Shown here: positions 1 through 5,331 of the stretch, piece after piece
How the letters are laid out: each line of letters starts with the position of its first letter
How positions within the stretch are numbered: position 1 is the stretch's first letter
NCBI GenBank assembly: GCA_023250795.1
Contig: JAHFAB010000159.1
Location: 1-5,331, forward strand
Length of the DNA stretch: 5,331 nt
Origin: Bacteriovoracaceae bacterium
GTDB taxonomy: Bacteria; Bdellovibrionota; UBA1018
Direction: 5' to 3'
Made by a program: the position numbers and the translations under genes
The notes under the pieces: generated by a model
Told to the model about the DNA's origin: nothing
Databases searched by the model: none
What the model saw: the letters and a program-made list of their open reading frames with translations, nothing else

Positions 1-68
1 CTGTTCCTCGTAGTTTTGTGACAGTGTTAGCGGCGATTGAAAAGAAGAAAGCAAATCCGGAGGCATGA
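1..68 (+). CDS. rplJ: 50S ribosomal protein L10, C-terminal end (partial)
   Basis: Only the last 21 complete codons and the TGA stop (66-68) are present; the reading frame starts at base 3 and the 5' part lies outside the window. The peptide begins VPRSFVTVLAAIEKKK and ends in NPEA. This resembles the usual L10 C-terminus, a hydrophobic helix followed by a basic, alanine-rich tail. L10 anchors dimers of L7/L12 to 23S rRNA through its C-terminal helix, and the end seen here would be part of that L12-binding region. The identification rests partly on position, because rplL, rpoB and rpoC follow in the standard order. The final codons contain a perfect GGAGG (59-63), and the stop overlaps an ATG (ATGA at 65-68). 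A very short fragment alone would not be decisive. Confidence 0.85.
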   Translation, partial: VPRSFVTVLAAIEKKKANPEA

Positions 69-98
69 TTTTGAGACTACTTCGGGTGAACGTTTCGG

Positions 99-121
99 CT
101 AAAAACCAAGAAGGTTTTTAG
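99..121 (+). promoter_or_regulatory. perfect 9-bp stem-loop between rplJ and rplL
   Basis: CTAAAAACC (99-107) and GGTTTTTAG (113-121) are exact reverse complements separated by a 5-nt loop, AAGAA. The stem is AT-rich with two G-C pairs at the loop end. The T-run lies inside the right arm rather than after the stem, so it is not a standard intrinsic terminator. It could slow polymerase, affect mRNA stability or set the rplL to rplJ expression ratio. The structure is seen directly in the sequence; its function is unknown. Confidence 0.45.
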
Positions 122-165
122 AAAACAGGTTTTGGATGAGTTCTCGGATGATTCCTAAAAACCAA
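99..165 (+). repeat. direct repeat of CTAAAAACCAA (99-109 and 155-165)
   Basis: The 11-mer CTAAAAACCAA occurs twice, 56 nt apart, upstream of rplL. The single complementary arm GGTTTTTAG at 113-121 can pair with either copy. Two mutually exclusive hairpins are therefore possible, one with a 5-nt loop and one with a 33-nt loop. The repeat is exact; its function is not known. Confidence 0.55.
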
Positions 166-188
166 AGCTAAGATGGCAGGTAGGCTAT

Positions 189-193
189 GAGGT
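189..193 (+). promoter_or_regulatory. ribosome binding site of rplL
   Basis: GAGGT at 189-193 matches the anti-Shine-Dalgarno sequence and lies 7 nt before the ATG at 201. It supports this ATG as the rplL start. A second purine run, AAGGAAG (194-200), abuts the start codon and is too close to be the main site. Confidence 0.8.
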
Positions 194-200
194 AAGGAAG

Positions 201-581
201 ATGTCGACTGCAATTACAAAGGAAAATGTCGTTTCCTTTATTGAAAATATGTCAGTTCTTGAGCTTTCACAATTGGTGAAGGAGCTAGAAACTAAGTTTG
301 GAGTTTCTGCTGCTGCTCCAGTTGCTATGGCAATGGGTGCTGCTGCTGCTGCTCCGGTTGCTGAAGCAAAGACGGAGTTCACCGTGGTTTTATCGGTGGC
401 AGGAGAAAAGAAAATCAATGTGATCAAAGAAGTACGTGCGATCACAGGGCTTGGTCTCAAAGAAGCTAAGGATCTTGTAGAGGGTGCCCCTAAGACTCTC
501 AAAGAAGGTGTAAATAAGCAGGAAGCCGATGAGATTAAGAAAAAGCTTGAAGCTGAAGGAGCCAAGGTAGAAATTAAGTGA
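201..581 (+). CDS. rplL: 50S ribosomal protein L7/L12
   Basis: L7/L12 is the multicopy acidic stalk protein that binds L10 and recruits and stimulates the translational GTPases IF2, EF-Tu, EF-G and RF3. The 126-aa product has the full family layout. Residues 1-33 are the helical N-terminal dimerisation domain ([21 protein letters not shown]). Residues 36-56 are a flexible Ala/Pro/Gly hinge with two AAAPVA units. Residues 57-126 are the globular C-terminal domain with the factor-binding signature [20 protein letters not shown] (76-95). The length is close to that of typical homologues (about 120-130 aa). The ATG at 201 follows GAGGT with a 7-nt gap, and the N-terminus lines up with the family. 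It lies 132 nt after rplJ and 160 nt before rpoB, the standard order. Alanine codons in the hinge are all GCT except one GCA, a local repeat. The stop is TGA. Confidence 0.98.
   Translation: MSTAITKENVVSFIENMSVLELSQLVKELETKFGVSAAAPVAMAMGAAAAAPVAEAKTEFTVVLSVAGEKKINVIKEVRAITGLGLKEAKDLVEGAPKTLKEGVNKQEADEIKKKLEAEGAKVEIK
309..362 (+). repeat. GCT-rich duplicated segment encoding the L7/L12 hinge
   Basis: Bases 309-326 and 345-362 are 18-nt copies differing at one position (A320 versus G356), and each encodes Ala-Ala-Ala-Pro-Val-Ala. They are embedded in GCT runs (three codons at 309-317, five at 339-353). The tract builds the flexible hinge and is prone to in-frame length change by replication slippage. 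Confidence 0.8.
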
Positions 582-610
582 TCTCTTGGGTTGGTACTTC
601 GCCCTTGCGT

Positions 611-628
611 TACCTCTTAAAAGAGGTA
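611..628 (+). promoter_or_regulatory. perfect palindromic stem-loop in the rplL-rpoB spacer
   Basis: TACCTCTT (611-618) and AAGAGGTA (621-628) are exact reverse complements around AA, so in RNA this is a 7-bp stem with a 4-nt loop. No T-run follows (GGCTGGGG comes next), so it is not an intrinsic terminator. The right arm contains GAGGT (623-627), which sits 9 nt before an ATG at 637. The stem would hide that Shine-Dalgarno sequence. The structure is seen directly; the regulatory role is inference. Confidence 0.5.
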
Positions 629-636
629 GGCTGGGG

Positions 637-711
637 ATGGCTAAGAATTACAGATTAATGTTTTTCGGCAAGGAGCTCTTTGAGAAAAAGAGATTCTCTT
701 TTTCTATTTGA
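637..711 (+). CDS. possible 24-aa leader peptide before rpoB
   Basis: An open frame starts at ATG 637 (MAKNYRLMFFGKELF...) and stops at TGA 709-711. It is preceded by GAGGT (623-627) with a 9-nt gap, the same Shine-Dalgarno core used by rplL. The peptide is basic and aromatic-rich, with an EKKR stretch near residues 16-19. I recognise no family. Its interest is positional: translation would cover the left side, loop and part of the right side of the large stem-loop at 667-721. A frame this short can easily arise by chance, so this is a candidate only. Confidence 0.18.
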   Translation: MAKNYRLMFFGKELFEKKRFSFSI

Positions 712-721
712 GTTTTTTGCC
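667..721 (+). promoter_or_regulatory. long two-part stem-loop upstream of rpoB (candidate attenuator or RNase III site)
   Basis: The upper stem is a perfect 10-bp pairing of AGAAAAAGAG (683-692) with CTCTTTTTCT (696-705) around the loop ATT. The lower stem pairs 667-678 with 710-721 over 12 continuous pairs (nine Watson-Crick, three G-U at 672/716, 673/715 and 675/713). A symmetric 4x4 internal loop separates them (679-682 and 706-709). The rpoB Shine-Dalgarno sequence begins 10 nt after the stem. About 22 bp of near-continuous duplex resembles an RNase III substrate, and E. coli has both an RNase III site and an attenuator in this spacer. The T-run at 713-718 lies inside the lower stem, so a canonical terminator is less likely. 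The structure is seen in the sequence; the role is inference. Confidence 0.6.
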
Positions 722-730
722 TTTCACTTG

Positions 731-736
731 AAGGAG
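731..736 (+). promoter_or_regulatory. ribosome binding site of rpoB
   Basis: AAGGAG at 731-736 lies 5 nt before the ATG at 742. It supports the chosen rpoB start, which also matches the family N-terminus (an RRVRKDF-type motif near residue 10). Confidence 0.8.
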
Positions 737-741
737 CGAGC

Positions 742-3700
742 ATGGCCTCTCTTTTTGCGGAGAATCGCCGAGTCAGGAAAGATTTTTCAAAAATTACGAT
801 TCCTGTCGAGATTCCAAATTTAATAGAGCTTCAGAGAAAGTCGTATGAAAAATTTCTTCAGGCAGAAATGGCGCCTCAGAAGAGGGATATGTCCGGACTG
901 CATGCGGTTTTCAAATCTGTTTTTCCGATCGAAGACTTTAACAAAACTGCTTTGTTAGAGTTTGAGAGCTACGCTTTAGAAAAACCAAAGTACGACGTGG
1001 CCGAATGTAGGCAGAGAGGGATGACATTTGCAGCTCCTCTAAAAATTACAGTCAGGCTTGTTGTCTTCGAAGTAGATGAAGAAGCGGGCACAAGAAATAT
1101 TCGGGATATCAAAGAACAAGAAGTTTACATGGGGGAAATCCCCCTGATGACTGATGCAGGTTCTTTTATTATTAATGGAACTGAGAGAGTCATTGTGAGT
1201 CAGCTTCACAGGTCTCCTGGTGTTATTTTTGATCATGACGAGGGGAAAAGTCATTCGAGCGGGAAAATTCTCTATTCTGCAAGAGTGATCCCACATCGAG
1301 GATCGTGGTTGGATTTCGAATTTGACCATAAAGACATTTTGTTTGCTAGAATTGACCGCAAAAGGAAACTCCCAGCGACTATTATTTTACGTGCATTGGG
1401 AATGTCTAATTATGATATTTTAAACTATTTTTATAGAGTAGAAAAAATCCTATTTGAAAAAGACGGTAAGTTTTATAAGACTGTAGATTTAGATATACTC
1501 TCTGGTCAACGAGCTGAAGAGGATATTTTAGATCCAAAATCAGGCGATGTGATTGTTAAAAAGAATCGTAAATTTACAAAGGCAGTCATTCAAAAAATTC
1601 AAGATGCTGGGATTAGGCGTTTCGAAATTCCAGTTGAAACAGTTCTGAGTCGTGTTGCTTCTGAAGACATTGTAGATGAGAAAACTGGCGAAGTTCTTTT
1701 AGAAACAAATCAAGAGCTGACTCAAAATAAAATCCAGGATTTGACTGCAAAAGGGATCAAAGAAGTAAAAGTTATTTTTACGGATAACTTGACTTTTGGA
1801 CCTTTCGTGCGTGAGACACTGGTTGTTGATAAAATTTCGAGTCCGGAAGAAGCCCTCATTGAGATTTATAAGAGGATGCGTCCAGGTGATCCTCCCACAG
1901 TAGAAGCAGCCAAGCAGCTTTTTGAAAACCTGTTTTTTAACCCGGATCGTTACGATCTTTCAAAGGTCGGGCGTTTGAAACTCAATTATAAGTTTCCAGA
2001 AAATAAAATTCCTACTGAGACGACTACTTTATTGAAAAGTGATATTCTTTCTACCTTAAACTATCTTTGTGAACTTAATAACGGACGAGGATCGATCGAT
2101 GATATCGATCACCTTGGAAATCGACGAGTACGTCCTGTGGGTGAGCTGATTGAGAATCAGTATAGAATTGGACTTGTTCGTATGGAGCGAGCAATCAAGG
2201 AGAGAATGAGCATTCAAGAAATTGAAACACTCATGCCTCATGATCTCATTAATCAAAAGCCAGTCGCCGCAGTGGTGAAAGAATTTTTCGGGTCGAGTCA
2301 GCTTTCTCAGTTTATGGACCAAACCAATCCTCTGTCTGAAGTCACTCATAAGAGAAGGCTTTCAGCACTAGGACCAGGAGGTTTGACCAGGGAACGTGCA
2401 GGGTTCGAAGTTCGAGACGTTCATAATACTCACTATGGTCGAATTTGTCCGATTGAGACGCCGGAAGGACCGAACATTGGTTTGATCGCCAGTCTTTCTA
2501 CCTATGCGCGTGTCAATGAGTTTGGTTTTATAGAAACTCCTTATCGTGTTGTTCAAAATCGAAAATCTTCTGATGAGATAAAATTTTTTACGGCAACTGA
2601 AGAGGAAAATAAAATTATTGCTCAAGTTTCTCCAGACGCCTTAAAGACCGGTAAATTTGGATCTGATCCGATAGCTGCAAGAAGAAAAGGTGAGTTTGCT
2701 CTTGTCAATCCAGATGAAATCGAACTCATGGATGTGTCTCCCAATCAACTGGTCTCTATCGCTGCATCTCTCATCCCATTCTTGGAACACGATGATGCTA
2801 ATAGGGCGCTCATGGGATCCAACATGCAACGCCAAGCGGTTCCTTTGATCCGTACTTCTGCACCTATGGTAGGAACGGGTATTGAAAGAGTAGTGGCGCG
2901 AGATTCTGGGCATTTAGTGACCTGTTTCCATGATGGCGAAGTAATCATGGTGGATGGAACAAAAATAGTGGTTCGCCGTTCAGGTGCTCGCTCTGATGAT
3001 GTGGGTTCAGATGTGGATATTTATAATTTGACTAAATATCAACGTTCTAATCAAAACACTTGTATCACTCAGAGACCCATCGTGCACATTGGTGACAAAG
3101 TTAAAACTGGAGATGCATTGGCTGACGGTCCGGCCACTGACACAGGAGAGCTAGCCCTTGGGCAAAATGTGCTGGTCGCGTTTATGCCATGGGGAGGGTA
3201 TAACTTCGAAGACTCCATATTAATTTCTGAACGTTTGATCAAAGAAGACACGTTTACTTCTATTCACATCGAAGAGTTCGAATGTGTGGCCAGAGATACT
3301 AAGCTCGGGAAAGAAGATATTACTCGCGATATTCCAAATGTGGGCGAGGAGTCTCTCAAAAACTTAGATCAAAGCGGAATTATTTGTATCGGCGCCGAAG
3401 TAAAACCAGGAGATATCCTTGTTGGAAAAGTGACGCCGAAAGGGGAGACGCAGCTTTCTCCAGAAGAGAAACTGCTTAGAGCTATCTTCGGTGAAAAAGC
3501 TGGAGATGTCAGAGATACTTCACTCCGAGTTCCCTCTGGAGTGCAAGGGATTGTGATTAATGCTCAAGTTTTTGCTCGTGAGGGCACAGAGCCAGATGAG
3601 AGAAGCAAATCTATTTTAGAAGAGCATATTTTTAAGATTCGCAGAGACGAGAGGATCGAAATTGATTCCATCAGGGAGTCTGCTTTAGGAAAAATAGTCA

Positions 3701-4887
3701 AGATCCTCGATGGGGCTGCTACCACTGGAAAATTGCTTTCTGAAGATGGATCGGTTGAGTTGCTGAAAAAAGGTCAAAAAATGGATGATGAGATTTTAGC
3801 ATCGATCCCGTTTGACTTATTGGGATTCATCCCTGTGAAGGACCAATTAGAACAAGAAGTGACTGAAATCATGAAGACAGCAAAAGAGAAGATCGAAGCT
3901 GTGCGATATGTTTTCAAGGAAAAGATAGACAAACTTAAAAGAGGAGACGAATTGGCTCCGGGTGTAATCAAAATGGTCAAAGTCCAAATTGCCATTAAGA
4001 GAAAACTCCAGGTTGGTGATAAAATGGCAGGGCGCCACGGAAATAAAGGGGTGATTAGCCGAATTGTCCCACTCGAAGATATGCCCTACATGGCCAATGG
4101 TGTGCCGGTTGATATGGTGCTCAATCCGCTCGGTGTGCCTTCTCGTATGAACATTGGACAACTTTTAGAGCTGTCTCTGGGTTGGGCTGCTTATGGCATT
4201 GGTCAAAAAATTAATGCTTATTTAGAGCAGTTCCAAGGAGATAAACTTAGAAAATTACTCAAAGAAACTTATTCTCATTCTGAAGTAGAAAAATATGTCG
4301 ATAAGGCTTCAGACGCAGAACTGAAACGAATGGCTCACCATTTGAAAAATGGAGTTCATTTTGCAAGTCCAGTGTTTGATGGTGCTGCTGAAAAAGACAT
4401 TGAGAGGATGTTGAGTTTAGCTGATCTCCCAGTCCAAGGTCGAACTACTCTTTACGATGGAGTGACAGGAGATACTTTTGCGGAAGAAGTGACCGTAGGC
4501 ATTATGTATATGCTAAAATTGCATCACTTGGTCGAAGAAAAAATCCATGCCAGAAGTATTGGCCCTTATAGCTTAGTGACTCAGCAGCCACTGGGAGGAA
4601 AAGCTCAGTTCGGAGGACAACGCTTGGGAGAAATGGAAGTTTGGGCTCTCGAGGCGTATGGAGCAGCTTTTGCATTACAAGAGTTCTTAACTGTCAAGTC
4701 AGATGATGTGACTGGAAGAAATCGTATGTATGAAGCCATTGTCAAAGGAGAGCACTTGCTTGAGCCTGGATTGCCTGAGTCTTTCAACGTTCTTGTGAAA
4801 GAGTTGCAGAGTTTGGCTCTGAACGTGGAGTTGATCGAAGATGGTGAAGAAAAGGATGTCTCTAAGTTGAAAGGTACTGTGCTTTGA
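742..4887 (+). CDS. rpoB: DNA-directed RNA polymerase subunit beta
   Basis: The beta subunit forms one pincer and part of the active centre of core RNA polymerase, with beta', two alpha and omega. The 1381-aa product aligns over the whole family length (E. coli 1342 aa). Visible landmarks: N-terminal protrusion start (RVRKDFSK); lobe with [20 protein letters not shown] and SQLHRSPGV; insertion beta-i4/SI1 at about 255-350; rifampicin pocket [20 protein letters not shown] then [20 protein letters not shown], with Q523, D526, H536, R539 and S541 equal to E. coli Q513, D516, H526, R529 and S531. Further on are catalytic-centre E823-D824 in [11 protein letters not shown], the flap around 895-930 ([10 protein letters not shown]), insertion beta-i9/SI2 at about 957-1067, active-site lysines K1094 and K1102 in [13 protein letters not shown]1269 in KIHARS, and the beta' clamp-contact segment [20 protein letters not shown] (1285 onward). 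The rifampicin pocket looks wild type. The ATG follows AAGGAG. No frameshift or missing catalytic residue is seen. The C-terminal tail is about 14 residues longer than in E. coli. Confidence 0.99.
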   Translation: MASLFAENRRVRKDFSKITIPVEIPNLIELQRKSYEKFLQAEMAPQKRDMSGLHAVFKSVFPIEDFNKTALLEFESYALEKPKYDVAECRQRGMTFAAPLKITVRLVVFEVDEEAGTRNIRDIKEQEVYMGEIPLMTDAGSFIINGTERVIVSQLHRSPGVIFDHDEGKSHSSGKILYSARVIPHRGSWLDFEFDHKDILFARIDRKRKLPATIILRALGMSNYDILNYFYRVEKILFEKDGKFYKTVDLDILSGQRAEEDILDPKSGDVIVKKNRKFTKAVIQKIQDAGIRRFEIPVETVLSRVASEDIVDEKTGEVLLETNQELTQNKIQDLTAKGIKEVKVIFTDNLTFGPFVRETLVVDKISSPEEALIEIYKRMRPGDPPTVEAAKQLFENLFFNPDRYDLSKVGRLKLNYKFPENKIPTETTTLLKSDILSTLNYLCELNNGRGSIDDIDHLGNRRVRPVGELIENQYRIGLVRMERAIKERMSIQEIETLMPHDLINQKPVAAVVKEFFGSSQLSQFMDQTNPLSEVTHKRRLSALGPGGLTRERAGFEVRDVHNTHYGRICPIETPEGPNIGLIASLSTYARVNEFGFIETPYRVVQNRKSSDEIKFFTATEEENKIIAQVSPDALKTGKFGSDPIAARRKGEFALVNPDEIELMDVSPNQLVSIAASLIPFLEHDDANRALMGSNMQRQAVPLIRTSAPMVGTGIERVVARDSGHLVTCFHDGEVIMVDGTKIVVRRSGARSDDVGSDVDIYNLTKYQRSNQNTCITQRPIVHIGDKVKTGDALADGPATDTGELALGQNVLVAFMPWGGYNFEDSILISERLIKEDTFTSIHIEEFECVARDTKLGKEDITRDIPNVGEESLKNLDQSGIICIGAEVKPGDILVGKVTPKGETQLSPEEKLLRAIFGEKAGDVRDTSLRVPSGVQGIVINAQVFAREGTEPDERSKSILEEHIFKIRRDERIEIDSIRESALGKIVKILDGAATTGKLLSEDGSVELLKKGQKMDDEILASIPFDLLGFIPVKDQLEQEVTEIMKTAKEKIEAVRYVFKEKIDKLKRGDELAPGVIKMVKVQIAIKRKLQVGDKMAGRHGNKGVISRIVPLEDMPYMANGVPVDMVLNPLGVPSRMNIGQLLELSLGWAAYGIGQKINAYLEQFQGDKLRKLLKETYSHSEVEKYVDKASDAELKRMAHHLKNGVHFASPVFDGAAEKDIERMLSLADLPVQGRTTLYDGVTGDTFAEEVTVGIMYMLKLHHLVEEKIHARSIGPYSLVTQQPLGGKAQFGGQRLGEMEVWALEAYGAAFALQEFLTVKSDDVTGRNRMYEAIVKGEHLLEPGLPESFNVLVKELQSLALNVELIEDGEEKDVSKLKGTVL

Positions 4888-4918
4888 GTAGGTTTGTATT
4901 TTAATAATTCAATTAACC

Positions 4919-4923
4919 GAGGG
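4919..4923 (+). promoter_or_regulatory. ribosome binding site of rpoC
   Basis: GAGGG at 4919-4923 is followed by a 6-nt A-rich spacer before the ATG at 4930. It lies in the 42-nt rpoB-rpoC gap, which shows no promoter or strong hairpin. This fits co-transcription and near-equal production of beta and beta'. Confidence 0.75.
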
Positions 4924-4926
4924 TAA

Positions 4927-5331
<405 letters not shown>

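Larger units (their letters stand above)
69..200 (+). other. rplJ-rplL intergenic spacer with repeated hairpin arm
   Basis: This 132-nt spacer lies between the rplJ stop and the rplL start. It holds a perfect 9-bp inverted repeat (99-107 with 113-121), a second copy of the left arm (155-165), a short open frame (ATG at 65 or TTG at 71, stop at 119-121) and the rplL ribosome binding site near its 3' end. I see no sigma70-like promoter with both boxes. It is about twice the length I recall for the E. coli rplJ-rplL spacer. A regulatory role is inference. Confidence 0.6.

Noticed and set aside
71..100. TTGAGA (71-76) as a -35 box for an rplL promoter
   Set aside because: No TATAAT-like sequence lies 16-18 nt downstream; the sequence there is GC-containing (TTCGGCT).
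173..190. ATG at 173 as an alternative upstream start or mini-frame before rplL
   Set aside because: It reaches a TGA (188-190) after five codons, has no Shine-Dalgarno sequence, and is out of frame with rplL.
185..565. A 126-aa open frame antisense to rplL, of the same length as rplL
   Set aside because: It mirrors the rplL codons, is rich in Ser/Ala from the reversed GCT runs, matches no family I know, and lacks its own clear ribosome binding site. It is a shadow of rplL.
683..718. Intrinsic terminator reading of the pre-rpoB hairpin
   Set aside because: The 10-bp stem is followed by ATTTGAG before the T-run (713-718), and that T-run pairs in the lower stem. It is not a canonical terminator, although partial attenuation cannot be excluded.
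2090..2110. Inverted repeat GATCGAT/ATCGATC with three GATC sites in rpoB
   Set aside because: It is explained by Asp/Ile codons of the conserved IDDIDHLGN motif. A 7-bp stem with a 7-nt loop inside coding sequence gives no further support for a function.

Overview
The window is one co-oriented stretch (+ strand) of the classical bacterial ribosomal-protein / RNA polymerase operon: the last codons of rplJ (L10), complete rplL (L7/L12), complete rpoB (RNA polymerase beta, 1381 aa) and the first 134 codons of rpoC (beta'). There is no mobile element, CRISPR array, tRNA, rRNA or accessory gene, and I found no exotic new system. The unusual material is in the two larger intergenic spaces.

Organism: a Gram-negative, proteobacteria-like bacterium with moderately AT-leaning DNA (judged by eye, not counted). 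RpoB carries both lineage-specific insertions known from proteobacterial beta subunits (beta-i4/SI1 and beta-i9/SI2), but its beta-i9 region is about 19 residues longer than in E. coli. From memory of family sequences, the protein reads more like deltaproteobacterial, myxobacterial or Bdellovibrio-type RpoB than like the enterobacterial one. That placement is inference. The rpoC start is strongly proteobacterial, with the Zn-ribbon cysteines at the same residue numbers as in E. coli.

Layout: 1-68 end of rplJ; 69-200 spacer of 132 nt with a perfect 9-bp inverted repeat and a second copy of its left arm; 201-581 rplL; 582-741 spacer of 160 nt with a palindrome (611-628), a possible 24-codon leader ORF (637-711) and a long two-part stem-loop (667-721) just before the rpoB ribosome binding site; 742-4887 rpoB; a 42-nt spacer; 4930-5331 rpoC, cut by the window edge. 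All three visible stop codons are TGA. Each complete gene start has a clear Shine-Dalgarno sequence. I see no convincing promoter or intrinsic terminator, which fits co-transcription.

How the genes work together: L10 and L7/L12 form the ribosomal stalk that recruits translation factors, and beta with beta' forms the catalytic core of RNA polymerase. In this operon type the ribosomal proteins are needed in large excess over beta/beta'. In E. coli the rplL-rpoB spacer holds a partial attenuator and an RNase III processing site. The paired elements in the 582-741 spacer are good candidates for an analogous device, though of different sequence and possibly coupled to translation of a short leader peptide.
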